Assembly: GCA_038210595.1 (NCBI GenBank)
Contig: JBBQWN010000002.1
Span: 62,001 to 126,000 of the forward strand
Length of the DNA: 64,000 bases
Source of the DNA: Glacieibacterium sp038210595
Lineage (GTDB): Bacteria; Pseudomonadota; Alphaproteobacteria; Sphingomonadales; Sphingomonadaceae
Direction: 5' to 3'
Position 1 is the stretch's first letter; each line of letters starts with the position of its first letter. The notes beneath the pieces were generated by a model. It was not told where the DNA came from. It saw only the letters and a program-made list of their open reading frames with translations, and did no database searches. Both the position numbers and the translations under genes were made by a program. Shown here piece after piece: positions 43,763 to 51,876 of this stretch.

Positions 43763-44538
43763 AACAGGCGTTCGCGCACGATGACGACATCGCCGGGCTG
43801 GACGCGGTCGTCGAGCCCCGCCGGGATCGTCGTCGTCGCGCCGCGCGCCACGGAGCGCCGGATTTTCAGGCCACTGCGGCTGCCGATCCGCGCCACGTCG
43901 CCGGCGGTGGCCAGCGCCTGCTGTACGGTCATGCCCGCGGTCAGGCGGAAGACGCCGGGCTTGTTGACCGCGCCGACCACCGACACCGTCGCGGCGCGCG
44001 CGACATAGACGACGTCGCCCGGCTTGATCGGCGTCAGCGCGCCCGCGCCGCCGATTTCGGTCAGGTCGATCGACAGCGTCTCGGGCCCGCCGCCGGGCCG
44101 CTGGCGCGTCAGGGTGGCGATGTCCCCGGCGTCGGGGTTGAGCCCGCCGGCACGCGCGATCAGCTCGGCCACGGTATACGGCCGGTCGAGCACGATCAGC
44201 CCCTGCGTGCCGACCTGACCGAGTACCGACGCCTTGCGGCTTTGATAGTCGAGGATTTCCAGCCGCACCGACGGTGCGTTGACATAGCCGCCGGCCTTGT
44301 AGCGCCGCTCGATATCGAGCGCCGCCGCCGCCGGCGTCTGGCCGCCGACTTCGACCTCGCCGATCAGCGGCAGCACGACGCGCCCCGAGGTCGAGATGCG
44401 CGTCTTCGTCGTCAGGTCGGGAAAGTTCGCGACGTTCATCTCGATCTGGTCGAGCGGCCCGAGGACATAGTCCTCAGGCGCCGCCGCCGCCGGCGCGCCA
44501 GCCAACAGTATCGCCCCCAGAATCAGCCCCCGCCACAT
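43759..44538 (-). CDS. Polysaccharide export protein, OPX family (GumB/Wza-like)
   Basis: This 259-residue protein starts at ATG 44538, which has an AGGGGCGAGG ribosome site; an ATG at 44562 is an alternative. The signal peptide is MWRGLILGAILLAGAPAAAA with no lipobox cysteine. The Poly_export domain begins YVLGPLDQIEMNV; SLBB-like domains follow (ASVLGQVGTQGLIVL, VSVVGAVNKPGVFRL, PGDVVIVRERLF). OPX proteins form the periplasmic and outer-membrane exit channel. It is shorter than Wza and lacks the C-terminal amphipathic helix, so an outer-membrane partner such as the barrel protein encoded just upstream is likely. Confidence 0.9.
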   Translation of the reverse strand: MWRGLILGAILLAGAPAAAAPEDYVLGPLDQIEMNVANFPDLTTKTRISTSGRVVLPLIGEVEVGGQTPAAAALDIERRYKAGGYVNAPSVRLEILDYQSRKASVLGQVGTQGLIVLDRPYTVAELIARAGGLNPDAGDIATLTRQRPGGGPETLSIDLTEIGGAGALTPIKPGDVVYVARAATVSVVGAVNKPGVFRLTAGMTVQQALATAGDVARIGSRSGLKIRRSVARGATTTIPAGLDDRVQPGDVVIVRERLF

Positions 44539-44574
44539 GCGCCTCGCCCCTAGCATCGTCATGTCACAACCTTA

Positions 44575-45801
44575 TTACTCCAGGCCGACATCGAGCGGCG
44601 GCCCGGCGAAACGATAGCTCAGCCCGACCGTCACGATCGCCGCACGATATTCGAGATCGGCGAAATTGGCGCTGCGGTCGCGGTAGCCGGCGGCAGCGCG
44701 AGCGACGAACTTGTCGGTGATCTTGTATTCGACGCGGGCGTCGATGCCGACGGTGTTGTCGCGCTCCCGGCGGGTCAGCGGCAGCGCGGCGAGGCTGAGG
44801 TCGCGCAGCAGCGCGCGGTGCCGGTAACGCGTCTCCAGGCTGGCGGTCAGCAGCGGCGTCGCGTCCCAACTGGCGCGCGCCAGCAGCGTCGTCGCCGGGT
44901 AAGCGATGGCCCCGACATTGGGCGACACGTCGAGGCTGCGCACCGCTTCGAGATGCAGGCGGGTCTTGCCGGTCGCGTCCCAGTCGACGACGATCTCGCC
45001 GGTCGCCAGGTCGCCGTCGCGCCGGTGGCTGTTCTCGCGCAACCGGGTCCAGCTCGCGGCACCCGACAGCATCAGATACTGGGTGGGCGACCAGCGCAGC
45101 CCGCCACCGGCATCCACGATCGACGCGCGGGTTCCGTCGGGGGTCAGCGCCGAGGCGAACTTGGGCTGCTCGCGGTGGCGGTAGCGCGCCGCGACGAAGG
45201 GCTGGAGCGTATCGACGAGGCCATAGGCAATCTCTCCGCGGGCGCTCAGCTCACGCAGGTCGAAGGCCGACAGCAGCGGGTCGCGATTGGCGCGGTCGCC
45301 CAGGCTGGCATCGGCACGAGCGGCGAGCGACGGGGTGATGCTGCATAGCGCGCTGCCCTCGGCGAGCCGGTCGCGCACCGTAATCCGCCGCGGGTTGCCG
45401 AGGATGTCGTCATAAGCGGTCAGCCGCCGGAACTGGTGCGCGCCCAGCGTTCCCGAACAATCGAACGGCAGGGCATAGCGCAGGCGCGCGGCGAGCCCCG
45501 TCTCGGTCGTATCGAGATCGGTATTATAGGCGTGGAATTGCCGCGACACCCGGCCCGCAAGGCTCAGTTCCTGCAGCCCGAGCGGGACCACCAGCTGCCC
45601 GGCGACATGCGGCAGCACCGTGACATCATCAACGGACTGGAAGCGGCTGATCCGCTTTTCCAGCGGTGACAGGCGGAAGAGGTTGCTGTCGTAGGTCGTG
45701 CCCGCCCCGGCGTCGATGCCGAGCCGGACGGGGTCGGCGGCTGCCCGTCCCGCCGCCAGCGCGACGAGCAGCATGGCAAGGGTGCGGCAAGTCGGTGTCA
45801 C
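44575..45801 (-). CDS. Outer-membrane beta-barrel protein of exopolysaccharide export (EpsL/BBP2-like)
   Basis: This 408-residue protein starts at a GTG (45801); an internal ATG at 45774 is the alternative. A signal peptide ends near GRAAA|DPV. The mature part is an alternating beta pattern: AGTTYDSNLFRL at the start (typical of EpsL-like barrels), many RYRHR/DASLGDR-like strands, and an ending AIVTVGLSYRF followed by a short tail. It probably forms the outer-membrane pore for the polymer together with the OPX protein, whose gene is 36 bases downstream. Identification is by architecture and context. Confidence 0.78.
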   Translation of the reverse strand: MTPTCRTLAMLLVALAAGRAAADPVRLGIDAGAGTTYDSNLFRLSPLEKRISRFQSVDDVTVLPHVAGQLVVPLGLQELSLAGRVSRQFHAYNTDLDTTETGLAARLRYALPFDCSGTLGAHQFRRLTAYDDILGNPRRITVRDRLAEGSALCSITPSLAARADASLGDRANRDPLLSAFDLRELSARGEIAYGLVDTLQPFVAARYRHREQPKFASALTPDGTRASIVDAGGGLRWSPTQYLMLSGAASWTRLRENSHRRDGDLATGEIVVDWDATGKTRLHLEAVRSLDVSPNVGAIAYPATTLLARASWDATPLLTASLETRYRHRALLRDLSLAALPLTRRERDNTVGIDARVEYKITDKFVARAAAGYRDRSANFADLEYRAAIVTVGLSYRFAGPPLDVGLE

Positions 45802-45846
45802 ACTCGTGCGATAGGGCTGTAATATTTCAACTCCGCGTCGCCGCCG

Positions 45847-46515
45847 TCAGGCGGCGATCGGGAACCGCAAAAGCCGACCGGGCGTCGGCACCAGCGCCGT
45901 CAGCGGACCGCCGACCGCACGGCGCAGCGCCGGATCGGCAACGTCGAGGCCGCCGGTCAGCGCGCCGAACGCCGGCAGCACGATTTTCGACGGCGTCACC
46001 GCGAAGCAGCGCCGCGCGATGCCGCGGCCGCGATGGCGGAGGCGGAGGCGGGGATGGAAATGTCCCGAGATCTCGGGCGCGGGATCGCCGGGGATCGCTT
46101 CATGGCGCAGGTGGATGCCGCCGACGGCGCACTCCGCCATCACCCGCCCCCCCAGGCTGCGCGCAACCTCGTGGTCGTGATTGCCGGTGATCCACACCCA
46201 GTCGAGGCCACGGGTCAGCTGCTCCAGCGCCGCGCGCGGGCCGCCTGCCAGCCGGGCCGGGCCGCCGGCATCGTGGAAGCTGTCGCCAAGGCACCAGACA
46301 TGCGCCGCGCCGCTCGCCTCGATCGAATCGATCAGGCAATTCAGCGTGTCGGTGCTGTCATAGGGCGGCAGGAACTGCTGGCGAGTGGCGAACCAGCTCG
46401 CCTTCTCGAAATGCAGGTCGGCGACCAGCAGGGCGTTGCGCGCCGGCCAGAACAGGCCCCCGCACGGCATCGGGCGGAAGGTTTCGCCGGCGAACAGAAA
46501 GGAAACAGCCGACAT
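45847..46515 (-). CDS. pdeM: Ligase-associated DNA damage response endonuclease PdeM
   Basis: This 222-residue metallophosphoesterase starts at ATG 46515 (MSAVSFLFAGETFRPMPCGG). Metal-binding motifs are in order: LLVADLHFEKASWFA, WCLGDSFHD, ITGNHDHE and SGHFHPRL. The N-terminal FRPMPCGGLFWPARNALLVADLH is specific for the ligase-associated PdeM family, a nuclease encoded with an Lhr-like helicase, an MBL exonuclease and an ATP-dependent ligase. Helicase and exonuclease are in this window. It is on the same strand as, and 45 bases upstream of, the exopolysaccharide barrel gene. Confidence 0.92.
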   Translation of the reverse strand: MSAVSFLFAGETFRPMPCGGLFWPARNALLVADLHFEKASWFATRQQFLPPYDSTDTLNCLIDSIEASGAAHVWCLGDSFHDAGGPARLAGGPRAALEQLTRGLDWVWITGNHDHEVARSLGGRVMAECAVGGIHLRHEAIPGDPAPEISGHFHPRLRLRHRGRGIARRCFAVTPSKIVLPAFGALTGGLDVADPALRRAVGGPLTALVPTPGRLLRFPIAA

Positions 46516-46567
46516 GGCCCGCCGTATAGCGCGCTCGCGGACCCGCACAAGGGGCAGAGAGCCGATC

Positions 46568-46594
46568 CGCCCGGCATCGCGAGGGTGCCGGGCG
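46568..46594 (-). terminator. Hairpin after the exported-protein gene
   Basis: A 9-bp perfect stem (CGCCCGGCA against TGCCGGGCG, loop of nine) lies 10 bases beyond the minus-strand stop at 46605. It has no T-run, so termination is uncertain. Confidence 0.4.
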
Positions 46595-46604
46595 GGGGTT
46601 CGAA

Positions 46605-47060
46605 CTATTTCGCCTTCTTCATCGTGATCTTGACGCCGCCACCGCCGACGCTGAGCTGCAGGCCCTTCGAACTCGTCGTCAGCTCGATGACGACGTGGTT
46701 GTCGTTCTCAAGCCGCAGTACGCCCTCGCCGGCGCCCAGCGTCGCGCTGGCTTCGGCCTTGGCATAGGTGCCGGCGAACTCGGAAACCTTGGTCATGTTA
46801 TAGACGTCGCCGGACGCCTTGATCTTGGAGATGCCGACGTTGCCGAACGACAGGCCGCCGACCTTGAACGGATAGGACTTGCCGCCGAAGTGCAGGACGC
46901 CGCCGCCGCCGCTGCCGCCAACGATGAAGCCGACCTGGGTTTCGTCGATGGTGATCGTGCCAACCGGCTTGGTCGTCTTGGTGATGACCGCAGCCATCGC
47001 CGACGAACCGAGTGCTAGCATCATCGTCGTCGCAAGTGCCACATTGCGCATGAAAGTCAT
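46605..47060 (-). CDS. Conserved exported protein of unknown function
   Basis: This 151-residue protein starts at ATG 47060, seven bases after a strong GAGGGAGA site; an upstream in-frame start at 47123 is rejected. The signal peptide is MTFMRNVALATTMMLALGSSAMA. The mature protein is glycine-rich and all-beta in appearance, with VGFIVGGSGGGGVLHF, KSYPFKVGGLSFGNVGISK and GDVYNMTKVSEFAGTYAKA. I have seen this general pattern in uncharacterised exported proteins but cannot name a function. It lies between the Lhr-like helicase gene and pdeM on the same strand, 63 bases after the helicase stop. Confidence 0.8.
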   Translation of the reverse strand: MTFMRNVALATTMMLALGSSAMAAVITKTTKPVGTITIDETQVGFIVGGSGGGGVLHFGGKSYPFKVGGLSFGNVGISKIKASGDVYNMTKVSEFAGTYAKAEASATLGAGEGVLRLENDNHVVIELTTSSKGLQLSVGGGGVKITMKKAK

Positions 47061-47123
47061 TGAAATCTCCCTCGGCCCGTTACGGACGCGCATCAGTTTA
47101 GCAGAACCGCTCGCAGCGTCCAC

Positions 47124-49574
47124 TCATCCGGGCCCCGGAATCACGGCCGGCATCGGTGCCTGTTCACCATGGTTCGGCATTGCTTCAGCGGCCAGCGCAT
47201 CGGCTTCCAGCAACAGCGCATCGTCGGCCGCACCGAACACCCGCTCCTTGCCAACCTCCAGCAGCACCGGCATCGCCAGCGGCGAGACCCGGTCGAGCGC
47301 CATGTGGGTCATGTTGGCGGTTGCCTGTTCGAGCAGCCCGGCGAGCCGGTCGATCTCGGTCAGCTTCGAGCGCGCATCGGTCCACGCCGCGGTCAGCAGC
47401 AGATGGTCGGGCTCGTGACGGCGCAGCACGTCGTAGATCAGGTCGCTGCTGAAGGTCACCTGCTTGCCGGTCTTGTGCTGGCCCGGCTGCTGGCGGTCGA
47501 TCAGCCCGCCGATGATCGCGACTTCGCGGAACGCCCGGCGCAGGAACGGCGAGGCGGCGATCCATTCGGCCAGTTCGTCCTCGAAGACATCGGGCGAGAA
47601 CAGCGGCCGCGGGTCGGTGACCGGTCGCAGGCTCCACACCGCGACCATATAATCGCTGCCGACGAAGCCCAGTGGCTGCAGCCCCGCCGCCTCCATGCGC
47701 TGGGTCAGCAGCATGCCGAGTGTCTGGTGCGCGTTGCGCCCGGCGAAGCCGTAGGCGACCATGAACCAGCGGCCGTCGCGCTCGAAGGTTTCGACTAGCA
47801 CGTCGTCGAGGCCGGGCAGCTTCGACCGGATGGTCTGCCAGTCGAGCCACTCGTGGACGTCGTCGGGCATCGACCCCCAGCGTTCGGGGGCATTGAACAG
47901 CTCGCGGACCCGGCGCGCGAGGTTGGTCGACAGCGGCATCCGGCCGCCCACATAAGTCGGCACCCGCGGGTCCTTCTTCGACATGCGGACATACATGTCC
48001 GCTCCGTCGAAGCCGGTGACCTCGATGACCTGACCGGCGAACATGAAGCTGTCGCCGAGCCGGAGCTGCGACGCGAACCACTCCTCGACCTTGCCGAGGC
48101 TGCGGCCGTTGCGCCCGAACTTTATATTGAGTGCCGCCGCCTCGACGATGGTGCCCGCGTTGAGGCGATGCTGCGCCGCCATGCGCGGGTGGGTGATGCG
48201 GTACAGGCCGTCCGGCCCCTGCGTCAGGCGCTTGTAGCGGTCATAGGCCTTGAGGCTGTAGCCGCCCGACTGGACGAAGCTGATGACCCGGTCGAACTCG
48301 GCACGCGGCAGCCCGGCGTAAGGCGCGCTGGACCGCACCTCGGCGAACAGGTCGTCGGCAGCGAAGGGTGCGGACGACGCGCACGCCATGACGTGCTGCG
48401 CCAGCACGTCGAGGCCGCCGGGGCGGAAGGTGTCGTGGTCGAGCTCGTGCGCCTCGACCGCATCGCGCGCGGCGAGGCTCTCCAGATATTCGAATCGGTT
48501 GCCCGGCACGACGACGGCGCGCGACGCCTCGTCCATCCGGTGGTTGGCACGGCCGATGCGCTGGAGCAGGCGGCTCGACCCCTTCGGCGCGCCCATCTGC
48601 ACGACCAGGTCAACGTCGCCCCAGTCGATGCCGAGGTCGAGGCTGGCGGTGGCGACGATGGCGCGCAGGCGGCCGCTCGCCATCGCCGCCTCGACCTTGC
48701 GCCGCGCCTCCGGGCTCAAGGAGCCGTGATGGATGCCGATCGGCAGCGCGTCGTCGTTCTCCGCCCACAGGTCTCGGAACACCAGCTCCGCCACCGCGCG
48801 GGTATTGACGAAAACGATCGTCAGCCGCGCGCCGGCGATCAGCTTGATGACCTCCTTCGCCGCATAGCGCCCGTTGTGCCCGGACCACGGGATGCGGCCG
48901 TCGGGCACCAGGATATCGACGTGCGGCTCGGCCCCCGGATCGCCTTGCACCAGCCGTACTGTCGCGGCATCGGCGTCGGGGGCGAGCCAGCCCTGGTATG
49001 CTTCCGGGTCGGCGATGGTGGCGCTGAGGCCGACCCGGCGCAGCCCCGGGCTGAGCGCCTGCAGCCGGGACATCGCAAGGTTGAGCTGGTCGCCGCGCTT
49101 AGTGATCGCGAATGCGTGGATCTCGTCGACGATGACGGTCTTCACGCCGGCCAGCATCCGCGACGCGTCAGGGTAGGAGATCAGCAGGCTGAGCGACTCC
49201 GGCGTGGTCAGCAGCATCTGCGGCGGGCGCTCGCGCTGCCGCGCCTTGCGGTCCGACGGCGTGTCGCCGGTCCGCGTCTCGACCCGGATGTCGAGCCCCA
49301 TCTCGCCGATCGGGCCGAGCAGGTTGCGCTGCACGTCGACCGCCAGCGCCTTCAGCGGCGAGACGTAGACGGTGTGCAGCCCATCGACCGGATTGGCGAC
49401 CAAATCGGCCAGGCTGGGCAGGAACCCGGCCAGCGTCTTGCCCGCCCCCGTCGGCGCGACCAGCAGCGCGTGGTCGCCGGCGGCGGCCGCGTCGAGCATT
49501 TCGCGCTGGTGGCGGCGCACGGCCCAGCCGCGGGCGGCGAACCAGTCGGCAAAGACCTGCGGTAATTCTGACAC
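47124..49574 (-). CDS. Ligase-associated DNA damage response DEXH helicase (Lhr-like)
   Basis: This 816-residue superfamily 2 helicase starts at a GTG (MSELPQVFADWFAARGWAVRRHQ), with no nearby ATG. Motifs: I VAPTGAGKTLAGFLP, Ia VYVSPLKALAVD, II VIVDEIHAF, III GLSATIADP, IV TIVFVNTRAVAE, V VATASLDLGIDWGDVD, VI LLQRIGRANHR. The C-terminal Lhr-core region (FASQLRLGDSFMFAGQVIEV) follows. It is a shortened Lhr of the ligase-associated type, a 3'-5' DNA translocase/helicase induced or needed in DNA repair in related systems. Partners pdeM (downstream) and the MBL exonuclease (other strand, 2.3 kb away) are present. Confidence 0.94.
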   Translation of the reverse strand: MSELPQVFADWFAARGWAVRRHQREMLDAAAAGDHALLVAPTGAGKTLAGFLPSLADLVANPVDGLHTVYVSPLKALAVDVQRNLLGPIGEMGLDIRVETRTGDTPSDRKARQRERPPQMLLTTPESLSLLISYPDASRMLAGVKTVIVDEIHAFAITKRGDQLNLAMSRLQALSPGLRRVGLSATIADPEAYQGWLAPDADAATVRLVQGDPGAEPHVDILVPDGRIPWSGHNGRYAAKEVIKLIAGARLTIVFVNTRAVAELVFRDLWAENDDALPIGIHHGSLSPEARRKVEAAMASGRLRAIVATASLDLGIDWGDVDLVVQMGAPKGSSRLLQRIGRANHRMDEASRAVVVPGNRFEYLESLAARDAVEAHELDHDTFRPGGLDVLAQHVMACASSAPFAADDLFAEVRSSAPYAGLPRAEFDRVISFVQSGGYSLKAYDRYKRLTQGPDGLYRITHPRMAAQHRLNAGTIVEAAALNIKFGRNGRSLGKVEEWFASQLRLGDSFMFAGQVIEVTGFDGADMYVRMSKKDPRVPTYVGGRMPLSTNLARRVRELFNAPERWGSMPDDVHEWLDWQTIRSKLPGLDDVLVETFERDGRWFMVAYGFAGRNAHQTLGMLLTQRMEAAGLQPLGFVGSDYMVAVWSLRPVTDPRPLFSPDVFEDELAEWIAASPFLRRAFREVAIIGGLIDRQQPGQHKTGKQVTFSSDLIYDVLRRHEPDHLLLTAAWTDARSKLTEIDRLAGLLEQATANMTHMALDRVSPLAMPVLLEVGKERVFGAADDALLLEADALAAEAMPNHGEQAPMPAVIPGPG

Positions 49575-49676
49575 GCCGCCAATATAGTCACGGATCCGGG
49601 AAACTTGAGCGTGCGCGATGCTTGCGCGCGGCGATGCCGGGTTTAGGCTGTGGCGTCTCGGGGTGGGGAGCGTCGC

Positions 49677-51860
49677 GTGGCCAGTGCAGAGCAGCGTTTC
49701 GTGGCGGCGGTGGTGCCGCTATTGCTGCTTAGTGCGTGCGGCGGCGGCGGTGGTGGCGGCGGTGGCGTCGCACCGATCGCGGCGCCGCCCCCGGCACCGG
49801 CACCGGCCCCTGCGCCGGCTCCGGCCCCTGCACCCGCCCCCGGTTTCGATACGGCCGAGTACCAGGCCTCGAACGCGGCCGTTCAGGCGCGGGCGATCAC
49901 CGCCTACACCAACGGCGCGACGGGCCGGGGCATCACGGTCGGCATCATCGACAGCGGGGTCAATGCCGCCAGCCCGGAATTCGCCGGACGGATCAGCGGC
50001 CAGTCGGGCGACTTCGCGGGCAGCCGCGCGATCGCCGACGAGGACGGCCACGGCACCGCCATCGCCGACGTGGTGCTCGGTGCCAAGAACGACAGCGGCA
50101 TCCACGGCGTCGCCTTCGACGCGACCTTGCTGGTGCTGAAGACCGATACGCCGGGCAGCTGCGCCAGCACAGAGGGCTGCACCTACAACAACAGCGCGAT
50201 GGCGCGCGGTCTCGACCGGGCGGTCAGTGCCGGTGCCAAGGTGGTCAACATCTCGCTCGGCGGCTTTCCGGCAAGTGCCCAGCTGCGCACCGCGATCGAT
50301 CATGCCACGGCGGCCGGGGTGATCATCGTGATCTCGGCCGGCAACGACTTCGACACCGATCCGGTGCTCGGTGCCAATCCTGATCCGCTGGCGCAGATCG
50401 CACTCGATCCGGCGGCGCACGGCCTGGTCCTGATCGCCGGCGCGACCGACAGCAGCCAGGTGATCACGACCTTCTCGAACCGCGCCGGCAACGGCCGGGC
50501 GGTCTACCTGACCGCGCTCGGCCGGCGGGTGCTGTCGATCGACCAGACCGGCGGCGAATTCCTGTTCAGCGGCACCTCGCTGTCGACGCCGGTGGTCTCG
50601 GGCGCGCTGGCGCTCCTGGCGCAGGCATTCCCCCAGTTGACCCCGGCGCAGCTCGTCGACCTGCTGCTGCGCAGCGCGACCGACCTCGGCGCGCCAGGCG
50701 TCGACGATGTCTACGGGCACGGCGAGCTCAATATCGCCCGCGCCTTCCAGCCGGCGGGCTCCACCTCGCTTGGCAAGGAACCGGTATCGCTGACCGACAA
50801 TGCGACGCTCAGCCCGGCGATGGGCGACGCGGCGCAGGTCGGCCACGGGCTGGCGGCAACGATCCGCGATGCCTATGGCCGCGACTTCGCCGTCGATCTT
50901 GCGCCGACTCTGCGCCGCGCGGCGCTGCCCGCGCGGCTGCTGCCGGCACTCGACCTGCGCGTGCGCGGCGTCGCCGCGGTCCAGGGCAATTCGCTGGTCT
51001 CGCTGTCGCTGGCCGGCGTCCCCGGCGCCGCGCCGCGTCCGCTCGCCGGGTCGGTGATGACGCGACTCGGCCCCGCCACGGCGCTGGCGTTCGGTGCGGC
51101 GCAGGGCAGCGGTGGCCTGACCCGCGCGCTGGGCGAAGACCGCGAGCCCGGTTTCCTGATCGCGGAGCGCGGCGACGCCGGGTCGGGCTTCGCGCGCACC
51201 CCGTCGGCGGCGCTGGCGGTGCGGCAGCGCCTCGGGCGGTTCGGGCTGACCGTCGCGGCCGAGCAGGGTCGCGTCTGGCTGGCGCGGCCCGCCGGTGACG
51301 CGCTGGTCCGTGCCGACCTGCGCGAACGCTACAGCAGCGCCGCGTGGACGCTGGACGGCGATGCCGGGCCGTTCCGGGCCACCGCCGGGCTCACGCAACT
51401 CAGCGAGCGCGGCACCGTGCTCGGCGCGCGCTTTGCCGCCGCACTCGGCGGCGGCGGCGCTGACAGCTGGTTCGCCGATGCGACGCTGGGGGTCTCGGCG
51501 CGCGGCTGGCGGCTGGCGGGCGCGTTGCGGCAGGGCTTCACCCGCATCGCGGGCAGCGGCGTGCGCGCGGCCTCCACGCTCGACACCCGCGCGCTGTCGG
51601 TGGAGCTGGCGCACGGCGGCCTCGCGCTGCGCTATGCCGAGCCGCTGCGCGTCACCCATGGCGGCCTCGACCTGATCGCCCTCGACACCCGGCTCGATCT
51701 CACGCCGCGCGGCCATGAGCGTGACCTCGAGGCGACATGGTCGACCGATGTCGGCGGCGGCTGGCTGGCGGCCAACCTCTACTGGCGGCGCGAACCCGGC
51801 AATGTCGCTGCCGCACCCGATGACCGCGGCGTTGCCGTCCGCTACCAATTGGCGTTCTAG
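49677..51860 (+). CDS. Lipidated subtilisin-family (S8) protease with barrel-like C-terminus
   Basis: This 727-residue protein starts at GTG 49677, six bases after GGGTGGGGAG. The signal FVAAVVPLLLLSAC places a lipobox Cys at 21, followed by polyglycine and a long Pro-Ala repeat linker. The S8 domain has the full triad: Asp92 (GIIDSGV), His125 (DGHGTAIADV), Ser301 (SGTSLSTP), plus the oxyanion Asn in VISAGNDFD. Residues about 390-727 alternate like an autotransporter barrel and end in VRYQLAF with terminal Phe. It is probably a surface autotransporter protease. It separates the helicase and exonuclease genes of the repair cluster; no repair role is implied. Confidence 0.87.
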   Translation: MASAEQRFVAAVVPLLLLSACGGGGGGGGGVAPIAAPPPAPAPAPAPAPAPAPAPGFDTAEYQASNAAVQARAITAYTNGATGRGITVGIIDSGVNAASPEFAGRISGQSGDFAGSRAIADEDGHGTAIADVVLGAKNDSGIHGVAFDATLLVLKTDTPGSCASTEGCTYNNSAMARGLDRAVSAGAKVVNISLGGFPASAQLRTAIDHATAAGVIIVISAGNDFDTDPVLGANPDPLAQIALDPAAHGLVLIAGATDSSQVITTFSNRAGNGRAVYLTALGRRVLSIDQTGGEFLFSGTSLSTPVVSGALALLAQAFPQLTPAQLVDLLLRSATDLGAPGVDDVYGHGELNIARAFQPAGSTSLGKEPVSLTDNATLSPAMGDAAQVGHGLAATIRDAYGRDFAVDLAPTLRRAALPARLLPALDLRVRGVAAVQGNSLVSLSLAGVPGAAPRPLAGSVMTRLGPATALAFGAAQGSGGLTRALGEDREPGFLIAERGDAGSGFARTPSAALAVRQRLGRFGLTVAAEQGRVWLARPAGDALVRADLRERYSSAAWTLDGDAGPFRATAGLTQLSERGTVLGARFAAALGGGGADSWFADATLGVSARGWRLAGALRQGFTRIAGSGVRAASTLDTRALSVELAHGGLALRYAEPLRVTHGGLDLIALDTRLDLTPRGHERDLEATWSTDVGGGWLAANLYWRREPGNVAAAPDDRGVAVRYQLAF

Positions 51861-51876
51861 CGCCCATATCCCAACC

